NCBI GenBank assembly: GCA_905215345.1 | Contig: CAJMPR010000022.1 | Span: 1-63,837 of the forward strand | Source of the DNA: an uncultured bacterium | Lineage (GTDB): Bacteria > Bacteroidota > Bacteroidia > Bacteroidales > Bacteroidaceae | DNA: 63,837 nucleotides | Direction: 5' to 3' | Made by a program: the position numbers and the translations under genes | Shown: piece by piece, positions 34,451 to 43,509 of the stretch | Layout: every line of letters begins with the position of its first letter | How positions within the stretch are numbered: position 1 is the stretch's first letter | Notes under the pieces: generated by a model | Databases searched by the model: none | What the model saw: only the letters and a program-made list of their open reading frames with translations | Told to the model about the DNA's origin: nothing

Positions 34451-34951
34451 ATGGCAGTACCATTCAAAAAAGTGGGTTACCGGAAAGACCCTAAAGACAA
34501 AGATTCCGCAGTTACGTTTCATCCCCGCCTCGTTACTATGGGACAGACGGTAACTCTCGACAGCATCGCTTATGAAATGAAAGAGAAAAGCTCGTTGTCC
34601 TACGGCGACATCAAGAGTGTGTTAACCAACTTCGTGGAAACCATGCGTACGGCTCTTTACAACGGTCATTCCGTAAATATCCGGGAGTTCGGCGTTTTCA
34701 GCCTTTCCGCCCGTTCTGCTGGTACGGACGACATAAAGGATTGTTCTGCAAAGAATATCAAAAGCGTTAAAATCAACTTCCGTGCTTCGAGCAGTGTCAA
34801 ACCTAATCTTGCTTCCACCCGTGCCGGTGATAAGATCGAGTTCCTCGACGTACAAGCCGCTCTGGACGGAGAGAGCGGAAACGGAGGTAATTCTTCCGGC
34901 GGTTCCGGCGGTGGTAGCGGGGAAGGACAGGAAGAAAACCCGCTGGGATGA
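34451..34951 (+). CDS. HU-family DNA-binding protein with glycine-rich tail
   Basis: This 166-residue protein has an N-terminal extension (VPFKKVGYRKDPKDKDSAVT) typical of Bacteroidales HU-like proteins. The HU core follows (LDSIAYEMKEKSSLSYGDIK, then NGHSVNIREFGVFSLSARS near 75-93), and the C-terminal tail is disordered, rich in Gly and Ser (about 140-166). It probably bends or coats DNA. The -7-like box TATCTTTG at 34349-34356 gives a leader of about 90 bases. It belongs to the VirE, DUF4248, HU and smalltalk cassette. Similar tail-coding DNA reappears near 52065. Confidence 0.9.
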   Translation: MAVPFKKVGYRKDPKDKDSAVTFHPRLVTMGQTVTLDSIAYEMKEKSSLSYGDIKSVLTNFVETMRTALYNGHSVNIREFGVFSLSARSAGTDDIKDCSAKNIKSVKINFRASSSVKPNLASTRAGDKIEFLDVQAALDGESGNGGNSSGGSGGGSGEGQEENPLG

Positions 34952-34974
34952 GGATAAATATTAAATATTAGGTA

Positions 34975-35023
34975 TTAAATATTAATTGGCTGCGCGATGA
35001 TGCCGCACGGAATTAATATTTAA
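34975..35023. other. Stem-loop ahead of the smalltalk gene
   Basis: TTAAATATTAATT (34975-34987) pairs perfectly with AATTAATATTTAA (35011-35023) around a GC-rich loop. It lies 27 bases before the smalltalk start codon and could control its expression. Confidence 0.6.
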
Positions 35024-35049
35024 TAATTATTAATTAATAATTAAACATC

Positions 35050-35151
35050 ATGTCAACAAAATCATCTTGGTGGGATAAACTCCTTAAAATCGTAATCGCA
35101 GTAGCTTCGGCTGTTTTGGGCGCTTTAGGCGCTAATGCAATGAATGTGTAA
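35050..35151 (+). CDS. Smalltalk protein (33 residues)
   Basis: This short frame reads MSTKSSWWDKLLKIVIAVA..., a 33-residue peptide with a WWDK start, one hydrophobic helix (about 13-30) and a GANA-type end. This matches the Bacteroides smalltalk family, tiny membrane peptides that normally sit beside an N-acetylmuramoyl-L-alanine amidase. Here a strong terminator follows at once and no amidase is found; the next gene is an unrelated phosphodiesterase. The peptide might act as a holin-like partner, but that is speculation. It is well placed after the HU-like gene. Confidence 0.85.
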   Translation: MSTKSSWWDKLLKIVIAVASAVLGALGANAMNV

Positions 35152-35154
35152 TTT

Positions 35155-35189
35155 AAAAGAGATGCGCTATGCTTTAGCGCATCTCTTTT
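35155..35189 (+). terminator. Strong intrinsic terminator after the smalltalk gene
   Basis: A perfect 15-bp stem (35155-35169 with 35175-35189) and a 5-base loop end in a T run. It closes the HU-smalltalk transcript. Confidence 0.85.
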
Positions 35190-35299
35190 TTATCATTATT
35201 TCAATTAAAAGCAAAGAAATTTTCCTGCCTCAAAGATAAAAGATAACTTTGCCGGAAAGTAATATTTAGCAAACGACATTTTAAATATTAATCAAAATC

Positions 35300-36496
35300 A
35301 TGCGCAAATTTATAACAATCGCATTCTGCCTTTTATTCTTCCTGTTGCCGTTGAATGCCAAAAATCCGGCGCCACATTACACTGTCATCGTTTCGCTCGA
35401 TGGATTTCGATGGGACTACCCCACCCTGTATCAAACTCCTACCCTGGACCGTATGGGACAAGATGGCGTAAAGGCTGTTATGTTGCCTTCGTATCCGGCT
35501 TCAACCTTCCCCAATCATTACACACTTGCTACGGGTTTGGTTCCCGACCATAACGGTATCATCAACAATACCTTTTGGGATGTGAAGAATAACCGCCAAT
35601 ACTCCATGGGCGATTCCGCTACTCGTTATAATCCTGAATACTACTTGGGAGAACCTATCTGGACTACTGCCCAGAAGCAGGGATTGAAAACCGGTAATAT
35701 GTATTGGGTAGGTTCGGATATCGCTATCAAAGGTAGCTATCCTACCTATTATAGAGAGTGGTCGGCGAAACCTTTCCTTACCTTTGAACAGCGGATTGAC
35801 AGCGTGCTTTCATGGTTACAGAAGCCGGAGGAAGAACGTCCCCGCCTCGTCATGCTCTATTTTGAAGAACCGGACGGTAGCGGACATCATAACGGACCAC
35901 GCAGCAAAGGAACAGGTATCGTAGTTCAGCACATGGATAGCCTGATGGGGGTACTCCGTACCGGACTGGAAAGTCTTCCCATTGCTAAGGACATAAACCT
36001 TATCATAACCTCTGACCACGGTATGACTGAAATCAGTAGAGAACGCGTGGTGGACATGAACCGATATTTAAAACCGGAATGGTGTGAAGTAGTAGACGGG
36101 CGGACGCCGACATCTATCTTCTCAAAAGCAGGTTATCGGGATTCTATTTATAATACTTTAAAGAATGTAGCTCACATCCATGTGTGGAAAAAAGAAGAAA
36201 TTCCTGCCGAACTGAATTATGGTAGCAGTGACCGCGTAGGTGATATCGTGGTTGCGCCGGAACTGGGCTGGCAATTCACAGATGTTGCCCGTGAACTGGC
36301 AGGTGCTCATGGCTATTTTCCACAAAGCCCTGATATGCAGGTGATGTTCCGTGCCATCGGACCGGACTTTAAGAAAGGATATACCGCCAAGGGATTTGTG
36401 AATGTAGACATCTACCCTCTCCTTTCCTATCTCTTGCAAATAGTACCGGAGAAGACGGACGGACAGTTTGAACGGATAAGGGATATATTGAAATGA
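35300..36496 (+). CDS. Periplasmic alkaline-phosphatase-family phosphodiesterase (ENPP-like)
   Basis: This 398-residue exported enzyme has a signal peptide (ITIAFCLLFFLLPLNA). It shows the ectonucleotide pyrophosphatase/phosphodiesterase motifs: VSLDGFRWDYP with the metal Asp (near 33), YPASTFPNHYTLATGL with the Thr nucleophile (near 65), SDHGMTE (near 240) and GAHGYFP (near 337). It probably splits nucleotide or phospho-sugar diesters in the periplasm. A -7-like TAACTTTG at 35244-35251 suggests its own promoter just after the terminator. It is a single-gene unit converging on the xylose operon. The exact substrate cannot be read. Confidence 0.92.
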   Translation: MRKFITIAFCLLFFLLPLNAKNPAPHYTVIVSLDGFRWDYPTLYQTPTLDRMGQDGVKAVMLPSYPASTFPNHYTLATGLVPDHNGIINNTFWDVKNNRQYSMGDSATRYNPEYYLGEPIWTTAQKQGLKTGNMYWVGSDIAIKGSYPTYYREWSAKPFLTFEQRIDSVLSWLQKPEEERPRLVMLYFEEPDGSGHHNGPRSKGTGIVVQHMDSLMGVLRTGLESLPIAKDINLIITSDHGMTEISRERVVDMNRYLKPEWCEVVDGRTPTSIFSKAGYRDSIYNTLKNVAHIHVWKKEEIPAELNYGSSDRVGDIVVAPELGWQFTDVARELAGAHGYFPQSPDMQVMFRAIGPDFKKGYTAKGFVNVDIYPLLSYLLQIVPEKTDGQFERIRDILK

Positions 36497-36578
36497 ATGT
36501 GAATTCTGATTGCTTTTTCCAATCAGAATTAGAAACTTTTTTGATTTTTATAAATAATCGGCATCTGAACTTATACAA

Positions 36579-36616
36579 AAAAGTCCCAAAAGTTTTATCT
36601 AACTTTTGGGACTTTT
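36579..36616. terminator. Bidirectional terminator between the phosphodiesterase gene and xylE
   Basis: A perfect 16-bp stem (36579-36594 with 36601-36616) with a 6-base loop; on the minus strand it runs into TTTTTTG. A second 11-bp stem (36502-36512 with 36520-36530) directly follows the phosphodiesterase stop. Together they separate the two converging units. Confidence 0.8.
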
Positions 36617-36692
36617 CTTATTTATATATTCTGACTTATTTTACGGGAAAGTGTATTCTTCACCTTTTTAAGCCTACTCTAAAGCAGAGTCT

Positions 36693-38147
36693 TTATTTGT
36701 TCTTTCTCCAGAGTTTACTCATGTCTTCCAAAGTCTTGCCTTTTGTCTCAGGAACCCAGCGCCATACGAAGATTGCGGCTGCCACGCAGATAATTCCATA
36801 GAGGCTGTATGCGAACATCGGGCTGAAATCGTAGAGTGCGGGGAAAGTGGAAGATACGATATAATTGAATATCCACTGGAAAGCTACAGCGATAGCCACT
36901 GCTTTACCGCGAATGGTATTCGGGAATATCTCGGAAATCAATACCCAGCATATCGGTCCCCATGACATCATGAAGAATGCGGCATAAACGATTACGGAGA
37001 ATACGGGAGCTATACCCTTGATGCCCATGTGGTCGCATAAGGCTACGGCAAATGCGCCGAATGCCATACCGATAGAACCGACGATGAGCAATGGTTTACG
37101 TCCGAAGCGGTCTACTGTAAAGATAGCTACAAGAGTAAATGCAATGTTTACGATGCCCATGATAACGGTTTGCATCATGCCACCGCCTTCAGCACCGGCA
37201 CTTTCGAAAATACGGGGTGCATAGTAAAGAACAGCATTAATACCAATGGCTTGCTGGAAGACGGAAAGTAGGATACCGATAACGATAACCGCTACACCAT
37301 AAGAGAATAGTTTTTCTGTCTTCTCATGTGCCGTAGCCTTGATTTCCGCCAGAATTTCGCGGGCTTTCTGTGTTCCGTTTACCTTTTCAAGAATAGAGAA
37401 GGCTTTATCATCTTGCTGTATCAATACCAGATAACGTGGAGTTTTGGGTACAAAGAAAAGCAGTAGTCCGAATAACATGGCCGGAAAAGCTTCTGAACCA
37501 AACATGTAACGCCAGCCGGTCTGTACGCTCCACATATCAGATTGTGGACTTACGACAAGTATACCACTGACTTCCTCTTTCATTAAAATAGGATTCTGGT
37601 GGTCGCCCATAATCAGATAGTTGACGAAGTAAACCACCAACATACCGAAGATAATGGCAAACTGGTTACAGGAAACCAATGTACCGCGAATGTTGGATGG
37701 TGCGATTTCAGCAATATACATCGGGCACACGGCAGAGGCCAATCCCACACCGATACCGCCTAAAACGCGATAAAGGTTGAAAGCGATGAGCAAACTCATA
37801 TCGGGTTTACCATAATCAAAGAACAAGAATTCCGGATAATAGGAACCCAGCGCCGATAAGAAGAATAATATGGACGCTAAACGCAAAGAGTTACGACGTC
37901 CCAGACGGGAAGCGAATAATCCTGATAATGCACCTCCAATAACACAACCGATAAGAGCACTGGAGGATGTGATGCCGTGCATTACTTTGTCGTATTGGAA
38001 ATCCGTGGCTTGCAGGAAGAAGGCTTCAAGTCCTTTCTCCGCCCCGGATATTACCGCTGTGTCATATCCGAAAAGCAAACCTCCCAGAATAGCGACAGTA
38101 GTAATGGAATATAGGTAGAGTTTACTACCGTTGTCTGTATTTGTCAT
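36693..38147 (-). CDS. xylE: MFS sugar porter, D-xylose:proton symporter
   Basis: This 484-residue protein has 12 predicted membrane spans of the sugar-porter MFS family. Signatures include RLGRRNSLRLASI after span 2, DRFGRKPLL in the matching position of the second half, and PETKGKTLEDM at the C terminus. A QQAIGINAVLYYAPRIF segment marks the sugar-binding site. Its position after xylA and xylB points to xylose uptake across the inner membrane. A large hairpin (38180-38286) separates it from xylA and may tune its share of the transcript. Confidence 0.92.
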   Translation of the reverse strand: MTNTDNGSKLYLYSITTVAILGGLLFGYDTAVISGAEKGLEAFFLQATDFQYDKVMHGITSSSALIGCVIGGALSGLFASRLGRRNSLRLASILFFLSALGSYYPEFLFFDYGKPDMSLLIAFNLYRVLGGIGVGLASAVCPMYIAEIAPSNIRGTLVSCNQFAIIFGMLVVYFVNYLIMGDHQNPILMKEEVSGILVVSPQSDMWSVQTGWRYMFGSEAFPAMLFGLLLFFVPKTPRYLVLIQQDDKAFSILEKVNGTQKAREILAEIKATAHEKTEKLFSYGVAVIVIGILLSVFQQAIGINAVLYYAPRIFESAGAEGGGMMQTVIMGIVNIAFTLVAIFTVDRFGRKPLLIVGSIGMAFGAFAVALCDHMGIKGIAPVFSVIVYAAFFMMSWGPICWVLISEIFPNTIRGKAVAIAVAFQWIFNYIVSSTFPALYDFSPMFAYSLYGIICVAAAIFVWRWVPETKGKTLEDMSKLWRKNK

Positions 38148-38179
38148 GATAATAATTTAAGTTAGGAAGAAAATTAAAG

Positions 38180-38286
38180 ATAGTGATTAATGATTAGTGA
38201 TTAGTGCTTTGTTTATCATTATGTTGCGCTGTTATAGCGCAAGAAATCTGATAACAAATCACTAATCACTCATCGCTAATCACTAT
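38180..38286. repeat. Large imperfect inverted repeat between xylA and xylE
   Basis: Arms of 27 bases (38180-38206 and 38260-38286) match with three mismatches and consist of AGTGATTA units. A 7-bp perfect hairpin TTGCGCT/AGCGCAA (38224-38242) lies in the loop. It starts just past the xylA stop codon and fills the gap. Confidence 0.75.
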
Positions 38287-38289
38287 TTA

Positions 38290-39606
38290 TCAGCAATACA
38301 TATTTACGATTGCTTCATATAATTCTTGCTTGCCGCTGATTGCTTTCGGTTCGCCGTTTGCCTTTGCGTAAGATACCAATTCTTCCAAAGACAACTTGCC
38401 TTCTTCGAATTCTTTACCTTTGCCTGCGTCGAATGAAGCGTAACGTTCGGCCAACATCTTCTTATAAGGAGATTCTTCCAACAGAGCGGCTGCACTTTCC
38501 AAAGCACGTGCCATAACGTCCATACCTGCGATGTGAGCAATGAAGATATCTTCCAAATCGGTAGAGTTACGACGAGTCTTAGCATCGAAGTTGCAACCAC
38601 CGTTGCCCAAACCACCGTTACGGATAACCTGCATCATAGCTTGAGTCAACTCATAGTTGTCAATAGGGAATTGGTCTGTATCCCAACCGTTCTGGTAGTC
38701 ACCACGGTTAGCATCGATAGAACCCAGCATACCGTTATCAACAGCAACAGCCAGTTCGTGTTCGAAAGTGTGGCCTGCCAATGTAGCGTGGTTTACTTCA
38801 ATGTTTACCTTGAAGTCTTTTTCCAGACCGTGAGCTTTCAGGAAGCCGATAACAGTTTCAGTATCTACATCGTATTGATGTTTGGTCGGTTCCATCGGTT
38901 TCGGTTCAATCAGGAACGTACCGGTAAAGCCTTTGCTACGAGCATAGTCGCGAGCGGCAGTCAACATCTTAGCCAAGTGTTCTTTTTCACGCTTCTGGTC
39001 TGTGTTCAAGATTGACATGTAACCTTCGCGACCGCCCCAGAATACATAGTTAGTACCACCCAATTCAATAGTTGCGTCGATAGCATTCTTGATTTGAACA
39101 GCAGCACGAGCTACAACGTCGAAGTTAGGATTGGTAGCAGCACCGTTCATATAACGTGCATGGCTGAATACGTTAGCAGTACCCCACAACAGTTTGATAC
39201 CTGTTTCAGCTTGTTTTTGCTTAGCGTAAGCAACGATAGCTTTCAAGTTAGCTTCGTATTCTTCAATAGTTTCAGCTTCTTCGCAAAGGTCTACGTCGTG
39301 GAAGCAATAGTATTCGATACCTACTTTCTGCATGAACTCAAAACCTGCATCCAACTTGTTCTTAGCAGCCTGTACCTTGTCAGCGTCGCCATTCCAAGGG
39401 AATTTGATTGTTCCGCCACCGAACTGGTCACCACCTTCAGCGCAGAGTGTGTGCCACCATGCCATAGCGAATTTCAACCAGTCTTTCATCTTCTTACCCA
39501 TGATAACCTTTTCAGGATCGTAGTAACGGAATGCCATCGGGTTTTTACTTTCTTTACCTTCAAATTTAATTTTTCCTATACCAGGAAAATACTCTTTTGT
39601 TGCCAT
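38290..39606 (-). CDS. xylA: Xylose isomerase
   Basis: This 438-residue metal-dependent TIM-barrel enzyme converts D-xylose to D-xylulose. Signature segments are visible: KFAMAWWHTLCAEGGDQFGG near 45, the catalytic His in YYCFHDVDLCEEA near 100, VFWGGREGYMSI near 185, NIEVNHATLAGHTFEHE near 270 and DANRGDYQNGWDTDQFP near 298. The length fits the class II (Thermotoga/Bacteroides) isomerases. It lies between xylB (93-base gap) and xylE, and should be co-transcribed from the promoter ahead of the regulator gene. Confidence 0.97.
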   Translation of the reverse strand: MATKEYFPGIGKIKFEGKESKNPMAFRYYDPEKVIMGKKMKDWLKFAMAWWHTLCAEGGDQFGGGTIKFPWNGDADKVQAAKNKLDAGFEFMQKVGIEYYCFHDVDLCEEAETIEEYEANLKAIVAYAKQKQAETGIKLLWGTANVFSHARYMNGAATNPNFDVVARAAVQIKNAIDATIELGGTNYVFWGGREGYMSILNTDQKREKEHLAKMLTAARDYARSKGFTGTFLIEPKPMEPTKHQYDVDTETVIGFLKAHGLEKDFKVNIEVNHATLAGHTFEHELAVAVDNGMLGSIDANRGDYQNGWDTDQFPIDNYELTQAMMQVIRNGGLGNGGCNFDAKTRRNSTDLEDIFIAHIAGMDVMARALESAAALLEESPYKKMLAERYASFDAGKGKEFEEGKLSLEELVSYAKANGEPKAISGKQELYEAIVNMYC

Positions 39607-39699
39607 ATGACTTTTAAATGTGTTAATGTGGGTAATGTGCCGATGTGCTAATTGACAGGCACACTGCTCACGGGTTAATATTAATGGTTTTTGAATTTA

Positions 39700-41187
39700 T
39701 TATTTTGAAATAATCTCTAAATAGTTTTTCCAACGTGCGTATGCATCGGCATAAGCCTGGCGGTCACATTGTTTAGGTTCGATGATTTCCAGTTTCTCAA
39801 GCGTGGCAAAGGCTTCGTTATTATCTTTATAAATACCGGCACCTATACCTGCGCCTTTGGCTGCACCTACCGAACCGTCAGTATCATACAGCTCGATTAC
39901 CGCACCCGTTACGCCCGCCAATGTCTCACGGAACAAGGGACTGAGGAACATATTGGCTTTACCTGCATGAATCTTCTGTACGGGGATACCCATTTGCTCC
40001 ATGATGTCTATACCATATTTAAAAGAGAATACGATACCTTCCTGAGCTGCACGGATGATATGTTGCTTGCTGTGTTGATTGAAGTTGATACCCTGGATAG
40101 AACAACCTATTTCTTTGTTTTCCAGCATACGTTCCGCGCCATTACCAAAGGGCAGAATACTAATACCTGCACTACCGATTGGAGCTTGTGCGGCTAAAAC
40201 ATTCATATCGCTGTAAGAGATACCTTCGGGGGCTACGGTGCGTTTTACCCAAGAATTAAGGATACCTGTTCCATTGATGCAGAGAAGAACACCCAGACGG
40301 GTTTGTTCGGCTGTGTGATTGACATGTGCAAAGGTATTGACGCGTGATTTGGGATCGTAGTTCACCTCACCATTTACGCCATATACCACACCTGATGTTC
40401 CGGCAGTGGAAGCGATTTCACCAGGATTGAACACGTTCAATGACAAAGCGTTATTAGGCTGGTCGCCTGCGCGGTAAGTAATCGGTGTACCTTCCTTGAG
40501 TCCCAATTCCTTAGCTGCTGCCGCATTTACAAGTCCTTGCTCGGAGAAGGTCGGCTTGATGTCGGCAATCAGAGAAGCGTCGAAGCCGTAGTATTTCATC
40601 AGGAAATCGGCAACCCGGCCATTTTTGAAATCCCAGAACATACCTTCGGACAAACCGGAAACGGTGGTACAGATAGTACCGCTCAGTTTCATGGCGATAT
40701 AGTCACCCGGCAGCATGATTTTGTGAATTTTCTCATAAATAGCAGGTTCGTTCTCTTTAATCCAGGCAAGTTTGGAAGCGGTGAAGTTGCCCGGAGAATT
40801 CAACAAATGAGAAAGGCAAACGTCCTCTCCTATTGTTTCGAAAGCCTTTTGTCCGTATGGCACGGCTCTTGAATCGCACCAAATGATAGCAGGGCGCAAA
40901 ACCTTTTGTTCTTTATCCACGCATACCAATCCGTGCATCTGGTAAGAGATACCGATTGCTTTAATATCTGCAGCATTTACACCGGACTCAGTCAGTACGG
41001 CTTGAGTCGCCAGTTTCAGATTTTCCCACCAGTTTTCAGGATTCTGTTCCGCCCAACCGGGTTTAACCGCAATAATCTCAGCTTCTGTTTTCGGGAAGAA
41101 AGCTGTTGATACACATTTGCCGCTTTCGGCATTAACCAAGCTCGCTTTAACTGACGAGCTACCTATGTCATAACCTAATAGATACAT
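39700..41187 (-). CDS. xylB: Xylulokinase
   Basis: This 495-residue FGGY-family kinase phosphorylates D-xylulose for the pentose phosphate pathway. The N-terminal phosphate loop LLGYDIGSSSVKASLV and the second ATP motif GEIASTAGTSGVVYGVNGE (near 262) are visible. GDQPNNALSLNVF near 247 and the C-terminal GGVxxx-like segment with SVGAAKGAGIGAG (near 443) also fit. It starts 35 bases after the Nudix-type regulator ends, so the two are in one operon with xylA and xylE. Confidence 0.95.
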   Translation of the reverse strand: MYLLGYDIGSSSVKASLVNAESGKCVSTAFFPKTEAEIIAVKPGWAEQNPENWWENLKLATQAVLTESGVNAADIKAIGISYQMHGLVCVDKEQKVLRPAIIWCDSRAVPYGQKAFETIGEDVCLSHLLNSPGNFTASKLAWIKENEPAIYEKIHKIMLPGDYIAMKLSGTICTTVSGLSEGMFWDFKNGRVADFLMKYYGFDASLIADIKPTFSEQGLVNAAAAKELGLKEGTPITYRAGDQPNNALSLNVFNPGEIASTAGTSGVVYGVNGEVNYDPKSRVNTFAHVNHTAEQTRLGVLLCINGTGILNSWVKRTVAPEGISYSDMNVLAAQAPIGSAGISILPFGNGAERMLENKEIGCSIQGINFNQHSKQHIIRAAQEGIVFSFKYGIDIMEQMGIPVQKIHAGKANMFLSPLFRETLAGVTGAVIELYDTDGSVGAAKGAGIGAGIYKDNNEAFATLEKLEIIEPKQCDRQAYADAYARWKNYLEIISK

Positions 41188-41222
41188 GGTATTAATTATG
41201 AATTATAAATGTTGAATTATTT

Positions 41223-41954
41223 TTATCGTCTTATTTTATTATATATCTTCTTGTCGAACCGATAATAACGGGCCGCCCTGTGAGCTACTCCTTGCTGCTT
41301 TTCCTCCATAGGAACAACGTATTCCATCATAGCGATCTTCTTATGGAAGTTACGTACGTCGATTTGCTTGTCATAAAGCAGTTCATATAAGGTACGTAAT
41401 TGCGAGGCGGTAAACTTACGCGGTAGTAAATCGAACAAAGAAGACGGGTTAAATTCTACATATTGGCGTATATAAGTGATCGCTTCCTTGATAATCAGAT
41501 TATGGTCGAAAGCTAATGCCTTTATATCCTGTATCGCAACCCAACCGGCCTGATAATCATCCAATTCCCGGTTTAATGCACGGTCTATTTTTACCAGGGC
41601 AAGATAGGCGATTGTCACGATACGCTCTACTTTGGATTGCATGGCACGTTCCAACCAATGGACATCTCTCGGATCTTTAGTACGATTTTTAGAACCGAAT
41701 GCCTTAAACTGCATCAGGTTGACATTCTTTAATCCGGTCAATTCTTTCAACACACGCGTGGCTGCTTCGTCCAAGTCTTCGTCCATATAAATCAAACTAC
41801 CGGGAAGTTTCATATCGTGGAATATTTCACCTTCTTCCTCTCCCGCACGTTTTATCAATAAGACTTTCAGTTGCTCTCCGTCAAAACCAATAACGACGCA
41901 ATCTACAGAGATGTGATTGTTTGCCAACGGCATGTTATGTTCTATGTTTTGCAT
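41223..41954 (-). CDS. Nudix-type transcriptional regulator of xylose use (NrtR/AraR-like)
   Basis: This 243-residue protein has a Nudix-fold domain (about 12-145) joined to a winged-helix C-terminal domain (about 160-240, FTASQLRTLYELLYDKQID). The Nudix box reads GSLIYMDEDLDEAATRVLKE with LTGL after it. The catalytic Glu residues of REUxEE are replaced (RVLKEL), so it should sense a ligand and not hydrolyse one. Related Bacteroides proteins control sugar operons, for example AraR of B. thetaiotaomicron (from memory). It heads the operon, so autoregulation is likely, with xylose or a derivative as inducer by inference. Confidence 0.88.
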   Translation of the reverse strand: MQNIEHNMPLANNHISVDCVVIGFDGEQLKVLLIKRAGEEEGEIFHDMKLPGSLIYMDEDLDEAATRVLKELTGLKNVNLMQFKAFGSKNRTKDPRDVHWLERAMQSKVERIVTIAYLALVKIDRALNRELDDYQAGWVAIQDIKALAFDHNLIIKEAITYIRQYVEFNPSSLFDLLPRKFTASQLRTLYELLYDKQIDVRNFHKKIAMMEYVVPMEEKQQGVAHRAARYYRFDKKIYNKIRR

Positions 41955-41976
41955 AATATTTTATGTTTAAGCGCTG

Positions 41977-42160
41977 CAAATATAAAGAGGTTTTTTAAAT
42001 TATCAATAGTTTAAAAGAATATTTTTATGATGTTATAAAGCATTATTTTTCAAATAAATACATATCATACATTTTACAATATCATCTTATTGTGTTATCG
42101 TACAAAATACAATATGTAATTTAAAGGAATTATTAAATTAGTAATTGTATTAAGTACAAT
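41977..42160 (-). promoter_or_regulatory. Promoter of the xylose operon with candidate operators
   Basis: On the minus strand TTG (42006-42004) lies 19 bases before TATATTTG (41984-41977), a good Bacteroides promoter 23 bases ahead of the regulator gene. Upstream, ATTGTA-N5-TACAAT (42144-42160) is a perfect palindrome, and ACAATA-N6-TATTGT (42076-42093) shares its half-sites. They are candidate binding sites for the Nudix-type regulator. Confidence 0.55.
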
Positions 42161-42304
42161 AAGAATGAAACGCTTAATTATTAAGGATTTTAGGTCCCGG
42201 CTGCGGAATCTCCAAGAGTAGTTCATATTGTATTATAGGCACACATAAAATCGGCGTATTGCACAAAAAACATTCGTTTGTGCGGTGAATATCAGAAAAA
42301 CCTC

Positions 42305-42539
42305 TACCTTTGCAGCACTTTTTTAATTAAACGCTCAAGTCTCGCAAGCTCTCAACTTGTAAGTTTACAAGGGAACAAGCAGACAAGATACAAGAAAGAT
42401 GCCCTTGCAAACTGCAAGAAAGCTCATATAGCCTGCATGCAAACAGACTATCTTTCTTGTCAACTTGTACCTGAAATCTTGTCAACTACGAAGTTGAGCA
42501 CAAGCGAAACTTAAATTAAACATTTAAAAACAAGTAAAT
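42305..42539 (+). promoter_or_regulatory. Long structured leader of fabD
   Basis: TACCTTTG at 42305-42312 fits a -7 box, leaving a leader of about 220 bases before fabD. It contains complementary segments (ACAAGAAAGAT and ATCTTTCTTGT), repeats of CTTGTCAAC, and CAAGCGAAACTT (42501-42512) just ahead of the start. The same motifs form the leader of the VirE-like gene. The remaining gap 42007-42300 holds only AT-rich sequence. Confidence 0.55.
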
Positions 42540-43427
42540 ATGAAAGCATTTGTATTTCCTGGTCAAGGTGCCCAGTTCGTAGGAATGGGAAAAGACTTGT
42601 ATGAGAACTCGGCTTTGGCCAAAGAACTTTTTGAAAAAGCAAATGATATCCTCGGATATCGTATTACAGATATCATGTTTAACGGTACGGATGAAGATTT
42701 GCGCCAGACTAAGGTGACTCAGCCTGCGGTATTCCTTCACTCTGTTATCTCTGCACTCTGCATGGGTGAAGATTTCAAACCCGAAATGACTGCCGGTCAT
42801 TCATTGGGTGAGTTCTCCGCATTGGTTGCAGCAGGTGCATTGAGTTTTGAAGATGGTTTGAAGTTGGTTTACGCCCGTGCAATGGCTATGCAAAAAGCTT
42901 GCGAGGCACAACCTTCTACAATGGCTGCTATTATAGCTTTGCCGGATGAAAAAGTAGAAGAAATATGCGCTAAGGTAAGTGCTGAGGGTGATGTTTGCGT
43001 GGCAGCCAACTATAACTGTCCGGGACAAATCGTAATTTCAGGTTCTATCGAGGGAATCAACAAGGCTTGTGAGTTGATGAAAGAAGCAGGTGCTAAACGT
43101 GCTTTGCCGTTAAAGGTAGGTGGCGCATTCCACTCTCCGTTGATGAATCCCGCTAAAGTAGAATTGGAAGCAGCTATCAATGCTACCGAAATCCATGCTC
43201 CGAAGTGTCTGGTATATCAGAATGTAGATGCAAAACCGCATACTTGTCCGGAAGAAATAAAGAAAAATCTCGTTGCACAGCTCACTGCTTCCGTACGTTG
43301 GACTCAGACTGTAAAGAATATGGTTGCCGATGGCGCTACCGATTTCACGGAATGTGGCCCGGGTGCAGTATTGCAAGGTCTTATCAAGAAGATTGAACCG
43401 ACTGTAGAAGCTCACGGAATAGCATAA
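42540..43427 (+). CDS. fabD: Malonyl-CoA:ACP transacylase
   Basis: This 295-residue enzyme loads malonyl groups onto acyl carrier protein for fatty-acid synthesis. The N-terminal FVFPGQGAQFVGMGKDLYE, the nucleophile elbow AGHSLGEFSAL (Ser near 87) and the His motif VGGAFHSPLM (near 193-202) are in place. The length is slightly below the E. coli enzyme. It stands alone here, without other fab genes, after a long structured leader and before a clear terminator. Confidence 0.96.
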   Translation: MKAFVFPGQGAQFVGMGKDLYENSALAKELFEKANDILGYRITDIMFNGTDEDLRQTKVTQPAVFLHSVISALCMGEDFKPEMTAGHSLGEFSALVAAGALSFEDGLKLVYARAMAMQKACEAQPSTMAAIIALPDEKVEEICAKVSAEGDVCVAANYNCPGQIVISGSIEGINKACELMKEAGAKRALPLKVGGAFHSPLMNPAKVELEAAINATEIHAPKCLVYQNVDAKPHTCPEEIKKNLVAQLTASVRWTQTVKNMVADGATDFTECGPGAVLQGLIKKIEPTVEAHGIA

Positions 43428-43465
43428 TTCCTGACGTGATACTTCAGAACGGAAATATAACTTTT

Positions 43466-43498
43466 AAAAGGGTCTGGTATTGTACCGGGCCCTTTTTA
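43466..43498 (+). terminator. fabD terminator
   Basis: An 11-bp stem with two G-U pairs (43469-43479 with 43483-43493) is followed by TTTTTATT, about 40 bases after the fabD stop. Confidence 0.8.
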
Positions 43499-43509
43499 TT
43501 TGATTATTC

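Noticed and set aside
39094..39651. A 185-codon rightward frame opposite xylA
   Set aside because: It is antisense to conserved xylose isomerase sequence and has no promoter or family features.
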